A DNA stretch of 64,000 nucleotides from Colwellia sp. C1TZA3 (GCF_007954265.1 NZ_VOLS01000004.1:1-64000); one strand, 5' to 3'. Shown: positions 26,940 through 37,201, counted from the stretch's first letter. Notes: generated by a model from the letters alone, not told the origin. Translations and numbers: made by a program.

Positions 26940-26963
26940 AGCCTCGAAATATCGAGGCTTTTT
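26940..26963 (+). terminator. Terminator downstream of sppA
   Basis: AGCCTCGA pairs with TCGAGGCT, followed by six T. It lies beyond two repeats, about 400 bases after the sppA stop. Confidence 0.8.
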
Positions 26964-27073
26964 TATCGCTAGCTCAGCGTTTTGCTGGCCTGCTTTGTGT
27001 TATAATCTCGAGCAATTTCATCACTTTGTTGGCACTCCTTACTTATGCCAATTTCTATATTAAGACTTAAGCT

Positions 27074-28078
27074 ATGAGAAAACGCATATATATCGCTTAT
27101 ACCGGTGGCACCATTGGTATGAAGCCAAGCGAAAATGGTTATATTCCGCAGAAACAACATTTAACTGACGCGATAATGAAAGTACCTGATTTTCATCGTG
27201 AAGAAATGCCAGAATTTACCATTAATGAATATGATCCATTAATTGATTCATCAAATATGTCACCCTCAGATTGGCAACATATTGCTGATGATATCAAAAA
27301 AAATTATGAGGAGTATGACGGTTTTGTGGTATTGCATGGCACAGACACCATGGCTTATACAAGTTCTGCGCTTTCATTTATGTTAGAAAATTTAACTAAA
27401 CCAGTCATTGTTACAGGCTCGCAAATTCCTTTTAGTCAATTACGTTCTGACGGACAAGTAAACCTGCTAAATTCATTATACATTGCCGCTAACTTCCCTA
27501 TTAATGAAGTGGGCTTATATTTTAATAATAAGCTTTTGCGGGGAAATCGCAGTATAAAAGCTTATGCTGATGGCTTTAATGCTTTTGATTCGCCAAATTT
27601 ACCACCTTTACTTGAGGCTGGTATTAACATTAAGTTAATTGAAGGAAAAATTTCAACGCCAGTATCTCAACCGTTAACGTTAGCGCAAATTACGCCCCAA
27701 CCTATTGGTGTTGTGCATTTATATCCTGGCATATCAGTTGAACTGATTAAAAATATTATTAAACAACCGGTAAAGGCACTCATAATTCGTAGCTATGGTG
27801 TCGGTAATGCGCCACAAAATCAGGCAATGTTAGATTGTTTAAAGCAAGCCAATGATGATGGCATTGTAGTGGTTAATTGTAGTCAATGCATTAAAGGCAC
27901 AGTAAATATGAAAGGCTATGCAACCGGTAATGCGCTGAGTAAAATAGGCGTTATTAGTGGTCATGACATGACTTTAGAAGCGACATTAACTAAGTTACAT
28001 TATTTACTGAGTAAAGGTTATAGCCAAGAAAAAATTTGCCAATTACTAGAAGTGAGTTTACGTGGAGAATTAAGTTAA
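27074..28078 (+). CDS. ansA: Cytoplasmic L-asparaginase I
   Basis: A 334-aa type I asparaginase. The first catalytic Thr lies in YTGGTIGM (residues 9-16) and the second active-site block is VVLHGTDTMAYTSSAL. LRGNRSIKAYADGFNAFDSPN is typical of the type I group. No signal peptide, so cytoplasmic. It converts asparagine to aspartate and ammonia. It lies downstream of sppA, as in E. coli. Confidence 0.93.
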   Translation: MRKRIYIAYTGGTIGMKPSENGYIPQKQHLTDAIMKVPDFHREEMPEFTINEYDPLIDSSNMSPSDWQHIADDIKKNYEEYDGFVVLHGTDTMAYTSSALSFMLENLTKPVIVTGSQIPFSQLRSDGQVNLLNSLYIAANFPINEVGLYFNNKLLRGNRSIKAYADGFNAFDSPNLPPLLEAGINIKLIEGKISTPVSQPLTLAQITPQPIGVVHLYPGISVELIKNIIKQPVKALIIRSYGVGNAPQNQAMLDCLKQANDDGIVVVNCSQCIKGTVNMKGYATGNALSKIGVISGHDMTLEATLTKLHYLLSKGYSQEKICQLLEVSLRGELS

Positions 28079-28216
28079 TCACGGGCAATAATTAGCCATA
28101 AAAAATAGACTCAAGTAAATTTGATTTGGCTCTAGACGTTTGACCCATGATATTGCTCGCGCGGTTAACGATTAACGGACCGAAGTGGAACCGAAAAAAT
28201 AGCTCAACGCTATATT

Positions 28217-28375
28217 ATACCAATCCCATTAAGTTATTGCTCACTTGTACTAGTTAAAATAGCTCAAGGCTGTGTTGCTCTCAATCCCAATAGCCAGCTA
28301 TTGCTCAATCGAGCGCCTTACCTTGAGTTATTTTTCCTGCGCACAACAAGATCACAAACTTAATGGAACTGGTAT
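28217..28375 (-). repeat. Dispersed repeat family A, copy 4
   Basis: A full 159-bp reverse copy, nearly identical to the copy at 8751-8909. It lies in the 28079-28707 gene-free stretch, which is otherwise filled by a B copy and a hairpin. Confidence 0.9.
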
Positions 28376-28455
28376 TATTACCCGTAAAAAATTTTGACTC
28401 GCATGCTTATGCTTTCTCCAACACTTGAAATCGTAAACGTAAACGTTATGATCTA

Positions 28456-28617
28456 ATACCAATTTGATTAATTAAGTGATCACCTTTTTCATGAGGAAAA
28501 ATGGATAAATACAAGGCATAAAATTTAGTCAGTAGCTATTCACCTTATAAATTTTATAACGCTGTAGTTATTCATTTTAACCATTAAAAATGAACAGGTA
28601 ATTAATCAACTTGGTAT
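28456..28617 (+). repeat. Dispersed repeat family B, copy 4
   Basis: A full 162-bp forward copy with both termini intact, 80 bases from the A copy before it. Confidence 0.9.
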
Positions 28618-28644
28618 AACAACCGTGTTTTCGAATAGAGCGAA

Positions 28645-28670
28645 AAAATCAGCAATAAATTGCTGATTTT
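28645..28670 (-). terminator. Terminator after the DUF349 gene
   Basis: AAAATCAGCAAT pairs with ATTGCTGATTTT around a 2-base loop, 38 bases past the stop of the minus-strand gene. A- and T-rich flanks let it work in both directions. Confidence 0.75.
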
Positions 28671-28707
28671 AATAGTTGTCATTTTAGAGCTCGACTATAA
28701 AACTACC

Positions 28708-31569
28708 TTATTGAAAGATAGGTTTTATTCTTTCTAATAAACCAAGATCTTGTTGGGAAAATTTTCCTAACATTAACCACTGAGAAAACTTGGCCGGTAA
28801 ATCAATAGCTGTGCCTGACGACATTTGTGCTTGCATCAAACTGACTTGCACTGCCATACGGCGTTGTTGTAAATTACTTGGCGAAGAATTCCCTGATAAA
28901 ATTTCAAGCTCTAACGTCGCATCTTCTCTGTTAAAATGTGTGGTGTTATTTGCTAATTCTTTTAACTTTTTCTGCCAAAAAGCTGTTAGCTGTAAATACT
29001 CTTTCTGTTCAGTAAAACTTTGTTCATTGTTAATACTTTCTTCGAGGGTTAAAAATAAATATCCCCATTGACGTTTTTCATCAGTGAGTTTGAAATCAAC
29101 AATTTTCTGAACAATAGTTTTTTCTTTAGCGCTAATTTGTTTTTCAAGATTCAACATTTTTGGCTTTTGTTGCGCAACATCTTTGGCTAATATTTGTAAT
29201 GCTTGCTCAAATTTCTGCAAGTCATTTAATTGTGTCGCTTGAGAATATTCTGCTGCTAATGTTTTTAAGGCACTTTCTAACTCTGCAGCCCTAGCGGTAG
29301 TCGCTGATTTTTCCAGTACATTTTGTTGTGCTCGCTTAGCAAAAATATCATCATTAATTTTTCTAAAATTTTGCCAAAGTTTATTTTCTACTTTTGGTCC
29401 GGCATAACCTATGTTGCGCCATTGTGTCTGCAAGGCTTTAACTTGCATAACGGCGCTAACAACATCTTCTGTCGCCAGTAATTTTTCGGCGTCAGTAATA
29501 AGCTGCTGCTTTAAGCCTTTATTTTCTTGATGAAATACTTTAATGGCAGATTTTATTGGCTGTAACGTGTGATTAAATTGGTTATTAATGTCTTGATAAA
29601 CTTCGCGATCAACCTGGCCAGCACTTTGCCATTGTTTTATCAGTTGGTTTAATTCTACTTCTAAAGTTTTATAATCAACGACCGAACTTTTTTCATCAGT
29701 GTCTATAGCACGAACTACTTGCTCGTTAAGTAATTTTGCCTGTTCAACAAATGATTGGCGAGTGATCAAGTGCTGCGCTCTTAATTTTTCTTGCTCGGCA
29801 AAAAACAGCCGACAAGGTGTAAAAGCTGTTTCACATAGTTGATTAAATTCATTATTTAAAGTTTTTTCTGCGTCATCGTCGGCATGACCCAAACTATTCC
29901 AAGTCTTACGATATTGCTTAACCTTCTCTGCCTGTTCGTTGGGATTATCCAGTGGTGTTTCAACAATCGCTTTCATGTCCGCCAATAATTGCTGCTTGCG
30001 TGGTGTGGCGATATAACGTTCCCAATCAGCTAACTCGGCAATTTTTTCACTGAGTGAATCGTAATCTTTTTGAATACGGTGTTGTTGCTGTTCAGCTAAG
30101 GCATTAAATAATTGCTTAGCTTTTTTGAAAACACCAAACGCTGCATTGTACTTTCCAGCAGAAATTAATCTTCTAACATCATGGAGTTTTTTCTGTGTTA
30201 TGGAAAATTCTTGCTTTTGTGCTTGTTGTAAAGGTTTTAATACTTGACGCCAGTTACGCTGAATTTCATTTGCCGCAATTTTAATTGAATCAGGTAAAGT
30301 ACCTGAGGCGTTTTTCTCAGTATTATTCCAATCGATTAGCCAGGTTTGATAAATCGGTAGTCGTTCATCCATTTCTTCAGCCGTTGTTGGTAACGCTAAC
30401 TGAGAAATTTTTGAAATTAAATGCGTTGCCTCACTCACCGACTTTGCGATCTCTGGTAGTTGCTGTAACTTTTTTTGTTGTTGACAAATTTTAGCAATAA
30501 ATTCGTTCTGCTCATTTTTAGCTAACACTGAGGCAATAATTTCGCTGGTTAGTTTATCGAATAGCGTTTGATATTGTTGCTCTTCAATTTTATCATTTTC
30601 AAAAATACTGGTGGTTAACGTTTGATCAATAACGGTTAATGTTTTATCAAAGTGAATACGCGCTTGCTGTTTTTTTTCATTAAGCTCACGAATAATTTCA
30701 GCTTGCGCATGTTGCTCAGCTTTAGCGATAAACAATTTATCGAGTAGCGCTGAAATTGCTAATTTTTTGTCTTTAAAGGTTGTTATTTCAGCGCCGTTAA
30801 AACAACTAAACTCAGTCGCTAATGTCTGCCATTCAATACTTAGCAACTCACGTTTATTAAGATAATCTTGGTACTCGTATTGATCTTTAAGTGCTTGGAG
30901 CTTAGCTAAAACTAAATTTACTTTTTTGCGTAATGCTATCGGTTGTTCAATAGCAAACTGCAACTGAGCAATTTTTTCTGTTAGTTGCTGTGTTATCTCA
31001 GTCTGCTGTGATTTTTTCTTTAGCTTTTCTAAGGTATCTACGTCAGCGACTTTTTCAATAATATATTGTTGAACCTGTGCATTTTGCTTTTGAGCAAAGA
31101 GGTTAAGCAATAACTGAGGCTTTAATGCTGGCTTATTGTTTTGCTCATTCGTTTGCGTTTTATTGGCAAGCTTTTCGAATAACGCAATGGTCAAGTCAGC
31201 ATCTTCAGTAATTTTCAACCAGTTTTCATACAAGCTATAATGTTTGTGCTTGGCAATATAGCTAAGTTTTTCTTGCTGAGAAACTTTAATGGCATCTTGA
31301 TCCATTAAAATAGCGGTTACTTTGTCGGTAGCATATTGTTTTATTTTCGCCATGGTGTTTTCTTGGCTATTACTTAACCAAGATTGAAAGCTAGCAAGCT
31401 TTATCAAGCCTGCACGTCGAACATTTTCATTGTCGTCAGTTTTAACAAGTTCTGCAATAATCTCTCGTTGCGCTGGTTCATCAATTGATAAACTGTTGTT
31501 AATCGCTTCAACACGTACTGTCGCGTTTTTATGTTGCCATTTCTTTTTTAAGAATTTAGAGAAAATCAT
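28708..31569 (-). CDS. Large DUF349 coiled-coil protein
   Basis: A 953-aa, highly helical protein rich in Gln, Lys and Glu. It contains repeated DUF349-type helices, for example IEWQTLATEF, WRQVLKPLQQAQKQEF, YRKTWNSLGHADDDAEKTL and WRNIGYAGPKVENKLWQNF. The N-terminus (RVEAINNS, EIIAELVKTDDNENVRRAGL) looks like a short HEAT-type segment. No signal peptide or membrane helix. The start overlaps the YeaC-family stop (ATGA), so the two are co-translated. The role of DUF349 proteins is unclear. Confidence 0.8.
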   Translation of the reverse strand: MIFSKFLKKKWQHKNATVRVEAINNSLSIDEPAQREIIAELVKTDDNENVRRAGLIKLASFQSWLSNSQENTMAKIKQYATDKVTAILMDQDAIKVSQQEKLSYIAKHKHYSLYENWLKITEDADLTIALFEKLANKTQTNEQNNKPALKPQLLLNLFAQKQNAQVQQYIIEKVADVDTLEKLKKKSQQTEITQQLTEKIAQLQFAIEQPIALRKKVNLVLAKLQALKDQYEYQDYLNKRELLSIEWQTLATEFSCFNGAEITTFKDKKLAISALLDKLFIAKAEQHAQAEIIRELNEKKQQARIHFDKTLTVIDQTLTTSIFENDKIEEQQYQTLFDKLTSEIIASVLAKNEQNEFIAKICQQQKKLQQLPEIAKSVSEATHLISKISQLALPTTAEEMDERLPIYQTWLIDWNNTEKNASGTLPDSIKIAANEIQRNWRQVLKPLQQAQKQEFSITQKKLHDVRRLISAGKYNAAFGVFKKAKQLFNALAEQQQHRIQKDYDSLSEKIAELADWERYIATPRKQQLLADMKAIVETPLDNPNEQAEKVKQYRKTWNSLGHADDDAEKTLNNEFNQLCETAFTPCRLFFAEQEKLRAQHLITRQSFVEQAKLLNEQVVRAIDTDEKSSVVDYKTLEVELNQLIKQWQSAGQVDREVYQDINNQFNHTLQPIKSAIKVFHQENKGLKQQLITDAEKLLATEDVVSAVMQVKALQTQWRNIGYAGPKVENKLWQNFRKINDDIFAKRAQQNVLEKSATTARAAELESALKTLAAEYSQATQLNDLQKFEQALQILAKDVAQQKPKMLNLEKQISAKEKTIVQKIVDFKLTDEKRQWGYLFLTLEESINNEQSFTEQKEYLQLTAFWQKKLKELANNTTHFNREDATLELEILSGNSSPSNLQQRRMAVQVSLMQAQMSSGTAIDLPAKFSQWLMLGKFSQQDLGLLERIKPIFQ

Positions 31570-31850
31570 AGATCTGAAAACCTAGCAATGTCGTTGCTAT
31601 CTAACGCTGGCGGAAAATCTGAACGCAGTTGATGTTTTGTTTTAATGATCATCTCACCTTTAGGGCTAATAGACAGCGTTTGATCTGAATTTAAATGTTT
31701 AGATTGATAAGCCATCGTAATTTGTAATGCGCTTAACTGCTGTTCTTTATCAACCGGAGTCCCTTCTGGCCATTTGCCAGTTTCAGCGGCACACTTTAAA
31801 CGCAAATACATTTCTTCTGACATATTGTCGACTAACTGAATGATATCCAT
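31566..31850 (-). CDS. YeaC-family (DUF1315) small protein
   Basis: A 94-aa cytoplasmic protein. MYLRLKCAAETGKWPEG and LQITMAYQSKHLN align with E. coli YeaC (DUF1315), which has the same length and a KWP-G plus MxWQxxH-like pattern. Function unknown. It forms an operon with the DUF349 protein through a 4-base overlap. Confidence 0.8.
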   Translation of the reverse strand: MDIIQLVDNMSEEMYLRLKCAAETGKWPEGTPVDKEQQLSALQITMAYQSKHLNSDQTLSISPKGEMIIKTKHQLRSDFPPALDSNDIARFSDL

Positions 31851-31875
31851 GAATTTCTCTTTTAAGTAATATTGA

Positions 31876-32205
31876 TTATGATCGGTTACGCTTGGTTAAT
31901 ATAAGTCTGACCCGGGTGATAAGATATAGAATAAAGCCTAAGATTGTGCTGGCAATAGCCACAACATATTGCCAAGTACCCGGTTGAGCATCTTGCGAAT
32001 AAAGAAATAAGAAACCACCACAAAATAATAACATAGCGATAAAAGAATGATTCATTAATTGTTGCGATTTTGCCACGACACCTACACGCTTTAAACTCGC
32101 TATTTTATCTGCGTCCAACACGGTTAAATCTAGCTGACAATGATCGCACGATTTTGCTTTATCGGAAATTTTTTTCTTACAACTTGGGCAATTTATAACA
32201 GCCAT
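31876..32205 (-). CDS. Zinc-ribbon membrane protein
   Basis: A 109-aa protein. An N-terminal zinc ribbon has CPSC (residues 6-9) and CDHC (residues 20-23). Two membrane helices follow, at about 53-69 and 78-97, with a basic tail. It is probably in the inner membrane with the ribbon in the cytoplasm. It lies 25 bases upstream of the YeaC-family gene, likely in the same transcript. Function unknown. Confidence 0.72.
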   Translation of the reverse strand: MAVINCPSCKKKISDKAKSCDHCQLDLTVLDADKIASLKRVGVVAKSQQLMNHSFIAMLLFCGGFLFLYSQDAQPGTWQYVVAIASTILGFILYLITRVRLILTKRNRS

Positions 32206-32240
32206 ATTTACACCTCTTTTTCGATACTTTATTTTACCTA

Positions 32241-32268
32241 AAAAAAACGCCCTTGCGGGCGTTTTTTT
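32241..32268 (-). terminator. Strong bidirectional terminator after the AGCS symporter gene
   Basis: AAAAAAACGCCC pairs with GGGCGTTTTTTT around TTGC. It lies 15 bases past the symporter stop. Confidence 0.93.
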
Positions 32269-32282
32269 GCACTAAATAAGAT

Positions 32283-33779
32283 TTATTTTTTATTTCGTTC
32301 TTCTAAACGCTTTTCCCAGAAGTCAGCATTTGTAATTTCCAGACTTTTTGGATCAAAAGTATAGGTTTTTACGCCGGCTTTTTGCTGTCTTTCATAATCT
32401 TTTAAGGCTTTAATCGCTGGTTTGGCCATAAAGAAAATGGCAATAATACCAATAATATTTAACCAAGCCATCAAACCGACACCAATATCTCCTAAGCCCC
32501 AAGCCGCACTAGGCTTGGCAACTGTACCGTAAAATACCGCTGACATAAGTACCAGTTTAAGTATAAATCTAAGTATCGGCATTTTGATGGTTTTATTGAT
32601 GTAAGAAACGTTGTTTTCTGCAATAAAGTAATAGGCTAGCACAGTAGTAAAGGCAAAGAAAAACAAGGCTATAGCGATAAATGGCTTGCCAAATCCAGTT
32701 AATACACTATCCACAGCAATCTGGGTAAAAGCAGGACCACTAATAACCACATCACTGGCTAAGTTTTTCACGATAAAGCTTGTTGACCCCTCAGGCATAA
32801 CATTATAAGAATTAGTAATTAAAATCATAAATGCCGTTGCAGAACAAACAAATAGCGTATCAATATAAACAGAAAACGCTTGAACTAAGCCTTGTTGAGC
32901 CGGATGATCCACTTCAGCAGCCGCAGCCGCATGAGGGCCAGTACCTTGACCTGCTTCATTGGAGTAAACACCACGTTTTACACCCCAACCAATAGCCGCA
33001 CCAAAGCCAGCCATAGGCGTGAATGCATCAGTGATAATCAACATAAAAATGCCTGGTAATTGATCAATATGCAAAGCAATGATTGAACAGGCGATTATAA
33101 TGTACGCTAACGCCATAAAAGGGACAACAACTTGGGTAAAGTTGGCTATGCGTTTAACACCACCAAAAATAATAAAACCAAGCAATAAAACAATAAATAC
33201 CGCACTATAAACTTTGGTTAAGGGTAAATCACCCATGAAAGAGTTAACCGTGCCACCGCCGCCAAAGACATTGACCATAGCATCACCAATACCATTTGAT
33301 TGCACAACCGGTAAAAGTACACCACAAGCTAGAATTGTAGCTAAGGCAAATATCCACGCATACCATTTTTGACCTAACGCTTTTTCTATATAATACGCTG
33401 GACCACCACGGTATTGACCATCTTCTTCTTCTTTGTATATTTGTGCATTGGTTGATTCGATATAAGCAGTAGCCGCACCTAAAAATGCCACAACCCACAT
33501 CCAAAATACAGCACCGGGGCCACCAAAACCAATAGCCGCGGCAACACCGGCAATATTACCTGTGCCTACACGCCCAGATAACGAAACAGCGAGTGCTTGA
33601 AATGAGGAAATGCCTTTTTCTGAGCTTTTACCTGAGAGTAATAAACGAAACATTTCACGAAAATGACGTATTTGTACAAAACGCGTTAAAATAGAGAAGA
33701 AAACACCCGTTCCCAAACAAAGATAAATTAAATATGGGCTCCAAATATAGCCATTAATGATATTAACAATTTCTTGCAT
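32283..33779 (-). CDS. Sodium:alanine symporter (AGCS family)
   Basis: A 498-aa inner-membrane protein with about 10-11 helices. The AGCS signature is clear: FQALAVSLSGRVGTGNIAGV, FGGPGAVFWMWV, YRGGPAYYIEKALG and GWGVKRGVYSNEAGQGTGPH. These proteins import alanine, glycine or related small amino acids with sodium. The specific substrate cannot be read. It is monocistronic with a strong terminator. Confidence 0.93.
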   Translation of the reverse strand: MQEIVNIINGYIWSPYLIYLCLGTGVFFSILTRFVQIRHFREMFRLLLSGKSSEKGISSFQALAVSLSGRVGTGNIAGVAAAIGFGGPGAVFWMWVVAFLGAATAYIESTNAQIYKEEEDGQYRGGPAYYIEKALGQKWYAWIFALATILACGVLLPVVQSNGIGDAMVNVFGGGGTVNSFMGDLPLTKVYSAVFIVLLLGFIIFGGVKRIANFTQVVVPFMALAYIIIACSIIALHIDQLPGIFMLIITDAFTPMAGFGAAIGWGVKRGVYSNEAGQGTGPHAAAAAEVDHPAQQGLVQAFSVYIDTLFVCSATAFMILITNSYNVMPEGSTSFIVKNLASDVVISGPAFTQIAVDSVLTGFGKPFIAIALFFFAFTTVLAYYFIAENNVSYINKTIKMPILRFILKLVLMSAVFYGTVAKPSAAWGLGDIGVGLMAWLNIIGIIAIFFMAKPAIKALKDYERQQKAGVKTYTFDPKSLEITNADFWEKRLEERNKK

Positions 33780-33877
33780 CCTAGACTCCTGATAATTATT
33801 ATTTTTTTAAAGTTATTTTGCGGTGCAATATATACCAGAACCACTTGCTTTTAGCGAACTAAACTAGAAAAATAACA

Positions 33878-33907
33878 TTAAGTGCATACATCAATGTATG
33901 CACTTAA
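33878..33907 (-). terminator. 14-bp hairpin between the M14 peptidase and symporter genes
   Basis: TTAAGTGCATACAT pairs perfectly with ATGTATGCACTTAA around a 2-base loop. On the minus strand it is followed by a T-rich stretch. It probably terminates the M14 peptidase transcript. Confidence 0.75.
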
Positions 33908-34051
33908 GTTTTGTTTGGGACAAAAAACTGTGCAATACAGTATAAGGGCATAACACTTAATCTATATTGCACTTTGCTCTTATTACCTGACTTAATGCTG
34001 AATTTACATTGTAAATGTGGGTCGGTTACAGTTCTATGTCATCATTGACAA

Positions 34052-35179
34052 CTAGCGTAAATCGCCCACCACGTGGTAAATTGCCGTTAAAAATTCTCGT
34101 CCAAATAAGCTACTACGCTCATCTGACCAACCGACACTATAGTCGGGTAATAAATCATTGTCTTTAAATGGCATTTCAACGGTATAGGCTAAACATTTAA
34201 ACTGTTCACCCACCCAGTTAGCCGCAACCGTTAAGTTAGCTTGTCCAGGTGCGTCTTTATCGTAACCTTTATCATCTTGAAATTCTGGTGTTATAGCTAA
34301 AAGCACACTTTTGAATTTGTCTTCAAGCGCTTTAATACGCTCGTTATATGAAGGAACACCTTCACTACCAGCAACAAAATTAAAAGGTAAGGCTTCATCA
34401 CCATGTATATCTAAATGCATATCTACACCTGTAGAAAGCATTTTTTCACGCACAAGATAAACTTCAGGACTATTTTCCATTGATGGCGTTTGCCATTCAC
34501 GGTTTAAATTAACACCTTTGGCATTTGTACGCAGATGGCCGCGAGCTGAGCCATCAGGATTCATATTAGGTACTAAATAAAATACCGCACTGTTTAATAA
34601 AGAGCGCGCAACACCGTCATCTTCATCTAATAAGCGATCAATAAAACCTTCCATAAACCATTCGGCCATCGATTCGCCCGGATGTTGACGTGCAGTTAAC
34701 CAAATAACTTTTTTGCCTTCACCCTCTTCACCTACTTTTAATACCGAAATATCACGACCATCGAGTGTTTGACCCAAGACCTGTAACTGACAATCAATAT
34801 CTAATTGTGCACTGTGGATTAAATCTTGATGGCGCTCATAACTATAAGGTGCAAAGTACGCAAAATAAGTCGCATCATATTCTGGTGTGAAAGTAATAGT
34901 AAGATTTTCACCATCAAATTCTGTTGGGACACGAAACCAATGTTGGCGATCATAGGACGCAACGGCTTGATAATTTTTCCAACCGTCAACATAAGCCGAC
35001 TTACCTGCATTGGTTAAATGCATGACATGTTCACTATGGTCTGTATTATGAAGCTTAAAGTGAAACCATTGGTAAAATTCTGATTGGTGATCTTTTTTAA
35101 TGGCTAGTTGAATATTACTTGGGTCTTGTGCTGAGATAACATCGATATTACCTGAGTCGAAGTTTGCGGAAATTTGCAT
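34052..35179 (-). CDS. M14-family zinc carboxypeptidase (cytosolic carboxypeptidase-like)
   Basis: A 375-aa protein. It has an N-terminal beta-sandwich domain (residues 1-120, with FYQWFHFKL), then an M14 peptidase domain: zinc ligands His166 and Glu169 in RQHPGES, a later His in LDIHGDE, NPDGSARGHLRTN for substrate binding, and catalytic Glu in YTVEMPF. This arrangement matches bacterial M14B/CCP-like carboxypeptidases. No signal peptide, so cytoplasmic. Substrate unknown. Confidence 0.88.
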   Translation of the reverse strand: MQISANFDSGNIDVISAQDPSNIQLAIKKDHQSEFYQWFHFKLHNTDHSEHVMHLTNAGKSAYVDGWKNYQAVASYDRQHWFRVPTEFDGENLTITFTPEYDATYFAYFAPYSYERHQDLIHSAQLDIDCQLQVLGQTLDGRDISVLKVGEEGEGKKVIWLTARQHPGESMAEWFMEGFIDRLLDEDDGVARSLLNSAVFYLVPNMNPDGSARGHLRTNAKGVNLNREWQTPSMENSPEVYLVREKMLSTGVDMHLDIHGDEALPFNFVAGSEGVPSYNERIKALEDKFKSVLLAITPEFQDDKGYDKDAPGQANLTVAANWVGEQFKCLAYTVEMPFKDNDLLPDYSVGWSDERSSLFGREFLTAIYHVVGDLR

Positions 35180-35244
35180 AAGGCATTCTGCTCATTGTTG
35201 TTTTGATGGCCTTAGTGTACACAAAGCCGTAAAAGATCAGAAGA

Positions 35245-35745
35245 CTAAAGACTCCTTAAATACAGACCAATTTCAGAAGAATAGCCAAGAGAACGAGCAA
35301 TAATGGTATTTTCTTCATTTAATACATAATAACTTGGATAACCTATGACTTGAAAATCCGCTTTTACTGACTCATTCCCTAGCGCAACTGGAAAGGTTAA
35401 TTGATGATTATTGGTGAATTTTTTAACTTCATCAACATCAATAAAGTCTAACGCAACAGCGATAACATTTATTTCAGGATTTTTTTGATAAACATTTTGC
35501 AAATTATCAATACTAAAGTTACATACCTGACACCAAGGTGCAAAAAAATAAACAATGGTCTTTTTACCGCTAGCTTGCAACGTTATATCATTATGCATCA
35601 AGGTTTTTAATTGGTGTTTGGCAGGCACAACATCTGCACTAGTAGACAGCATGCTGGTTTCTCGCAACATCGAGATAGCATTGAAAATGAATAAAAAAAC
35701 CACTACTTGTATTAATAAGCTGCGCAACAAAAGAATAACATCCAA
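35245..35745 (-). CDS. Membrane-anchored thioredoxin-family protein
   Basis: A 166-aa protein with an N-terminal membrane anchor (residues 5-22) and a thioredoxin fold holding the redox motif WCQVC (Cys72, Cys75). A YPSYYVL cis-Pro loop is near residue 137. It resembles TlpA/ScsD-like periplasmic disulfide reductases. The partner is unknown and there is no operon neighbour. Confidence 0.8.
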   Translation of the reverse strand: MDVILLLRSLLIQVVVFLFIFNAISMLRETSMLSTSADVVPAKHQLKTLMHNDITLQASGKKTIVYFFAPWCQVCNFSIDNLQNVYQKNPEINVIAVALDFIDVDEVKKFTNNHQLTFPVALGNESVKADFQVIGYPSYYVLNEENTIIARSLGYSSEIGLYLRSL

Positions 35746-36083
35746 AAAATTTACATCGTAATAATTAAGACCGGTTTAGTTATTTTTTTGTTCATCTTAA
35801 TAATTAAAATATCACTGACTGCACGTAATACTTGAGATTTTCATATCAAAAAAGAGACTTAGCACCAGTATAATAACTTTTGCCCAACAAAACGCTACTT
35901 CATGATCATCATCGTGCATTGCCATTTATGGCTTTATAGTTATTTATCTGCTGCTTTTAGATTACTCGCCTGTTTATATCTTAACAATCATTGACTAAGT
36001 GACAGAGCCACAAAAAATTAAAGCGCTACTTTATTCACTTTATTCACTTTATTGTTATGTTACAGCCAAAAAATCAATAAAAT
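35746..36083. other. Gene-free stretch between thioredoxin-like gene and minE
   Basis: No gene or strong hairpin seen. It contains a short TTTATTCAC repetition near 36033-36055. Confidence 0.5.
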
Positions 36084-36362
36084 TTAGTCTGTATTTTGTT
36101 CATCATGTAATTCAATATTGAGTTCTAAGACATTTAAATCGCCGTCTTTTTTATCAAGACTTATCGAAAAACTTTCATCTGATACTTTAATATATTTACG
36201 CAAAACGTTAAGAATGTCCTCAGTCAATTGCGGTAAATAGTCCGGCTGTTTATTTCGACTATTACGCTCATGTGCGACAATTATTTGCAGACGCTCTTTG
36301 GCTTTAGAAGCGGTTGTGACCTGCTTTTCTTTTTTCTGTAAAAAATAATCTAATAGGGCCAT
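36084..36362 (-). CDS. minE: Cell division topological specificity factor MinE
   Basis: A 92-aa protein from the ATG at 36360-36362 (MALLDYFLQKK), the conserved MinE start; the frame continues upstream within minD, so the longer version is not used. The N-terminal membrane-binding helix and the MinD-contact helix (ERLQIIVAHER) are present. MinE displaces MinD from the membrane and drives pole-to-pole oscillation. It starts one base after the minD stop. Confidence 0.95.
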   Translation of the reverse strand: MALLDYFLQKKEKQVTTASKAKERLQIIVAHERNSRNKQPDYLPQLTEDILNVLRKYIKVSDESFSISLDKKDGDLNVLELNIELHDEQNTD

Positions 36363-36363
36363 G

Positions 36364-37173
36364 TTATCCTCCAAACATACGACTGAAAATGCCTTTTTTC
36401 TCGGCAACTAAAAATCTAAACTCAACTGTCTCACCTAATAAACGGTCTATAACATCCTGATAAGCTTTACCGGCATCACTTTCAACATCTAAAATTACTG
36501 GCTCACCGGCATTTGATGCTTTAAGTACAGATTGTGATTCTGGAATAACACCTAATAGTGGTATTGAGAGAATATCTACCACGTCCTCAACACTGAGCAT
36601 TTCACCTTCTTCTACTCGTTTAGGTGAATAACGTGTCAATAATAAATGCTCTTTTATCGGCTCTAAACCCAGCTCTGCTCTGCGTGAACGACTCGCTAAC
36701 ATACCTAAAATTCGATCAGAATCACGTACCGATGATACTTCAGGATTGGTAGTTACTATAGCTTCATCAGCAAAATAAAGTGCCATCATCGCGCCCGCTT
36801 CAATACCTGCAGGCGAATCACAAATGATGTAATCAAAAGTTTTGCCAAGCTCTTCCAACACTTTGCCAACGTTTTCTTTATTTAATGCGTCTTTATCACG
36901 CGTTTGTGACGCTGGTAATATAGATAAACTGCTAACGCGTTTATCTTTAATAAGTGCTTGATTTAAAGTTGCTTCACCGTTAATAACATTAACAAAGTCG
37001 TAAACAACACGACGTTCACAACCCATGATTAAGTCAAGGTTTCGCAGACCAATATCAAAATCAATTAAAACAACTTTATGACCTTTTAATGCTAAGCCAA
37101 TACCAATGGCAGCACTTGAAGTTGTTTTACCAACACCACCTTTGCCTGATGTAACTACTATTATGCGTGCCAT
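36364..37173 (-). CDS. minD: Septum-site determining ATPase MinD
   Basis: A 269-aa ParA/MinD ATPase. The deviant Walker A SGKGGVGKTT is at residues 9-18. The C-terminal amphipathic membrane-targeting helix (FLVAEKKGIFSRMFGG) is visible. It recruits MinC to the membrane to block polar Z-rings. It is the middle gene of minCDE. Confidence 0.96.
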   Translation of the reverse strand: MARIIVVTSGKGGVGKTTSSAAIGIGLALKGHKVVLIDFDIGLRNLDLIMGCERRVVYDFVNVINGEATLNQALIKDKRVSSLSILPASQTRDKDALNKENVGKVLEELGKTFDYIICDSPAGIEAGAMMALYFADEAIVTTNPEVSSVRDSDRILGMLASRSRRAELGLEPIKEHLLLTRYSPKRVEEGEMLSVEDVVDILSIPLLGVIPESQSVLKASNAGEPVILDVESDAGKAYQDVIDRLLGETVEFRFLVAEKKGIFSRMFGG

Positions 37174-37201
37174 AGAACAAATATCCTTTATGAGTTAGAA
37201 A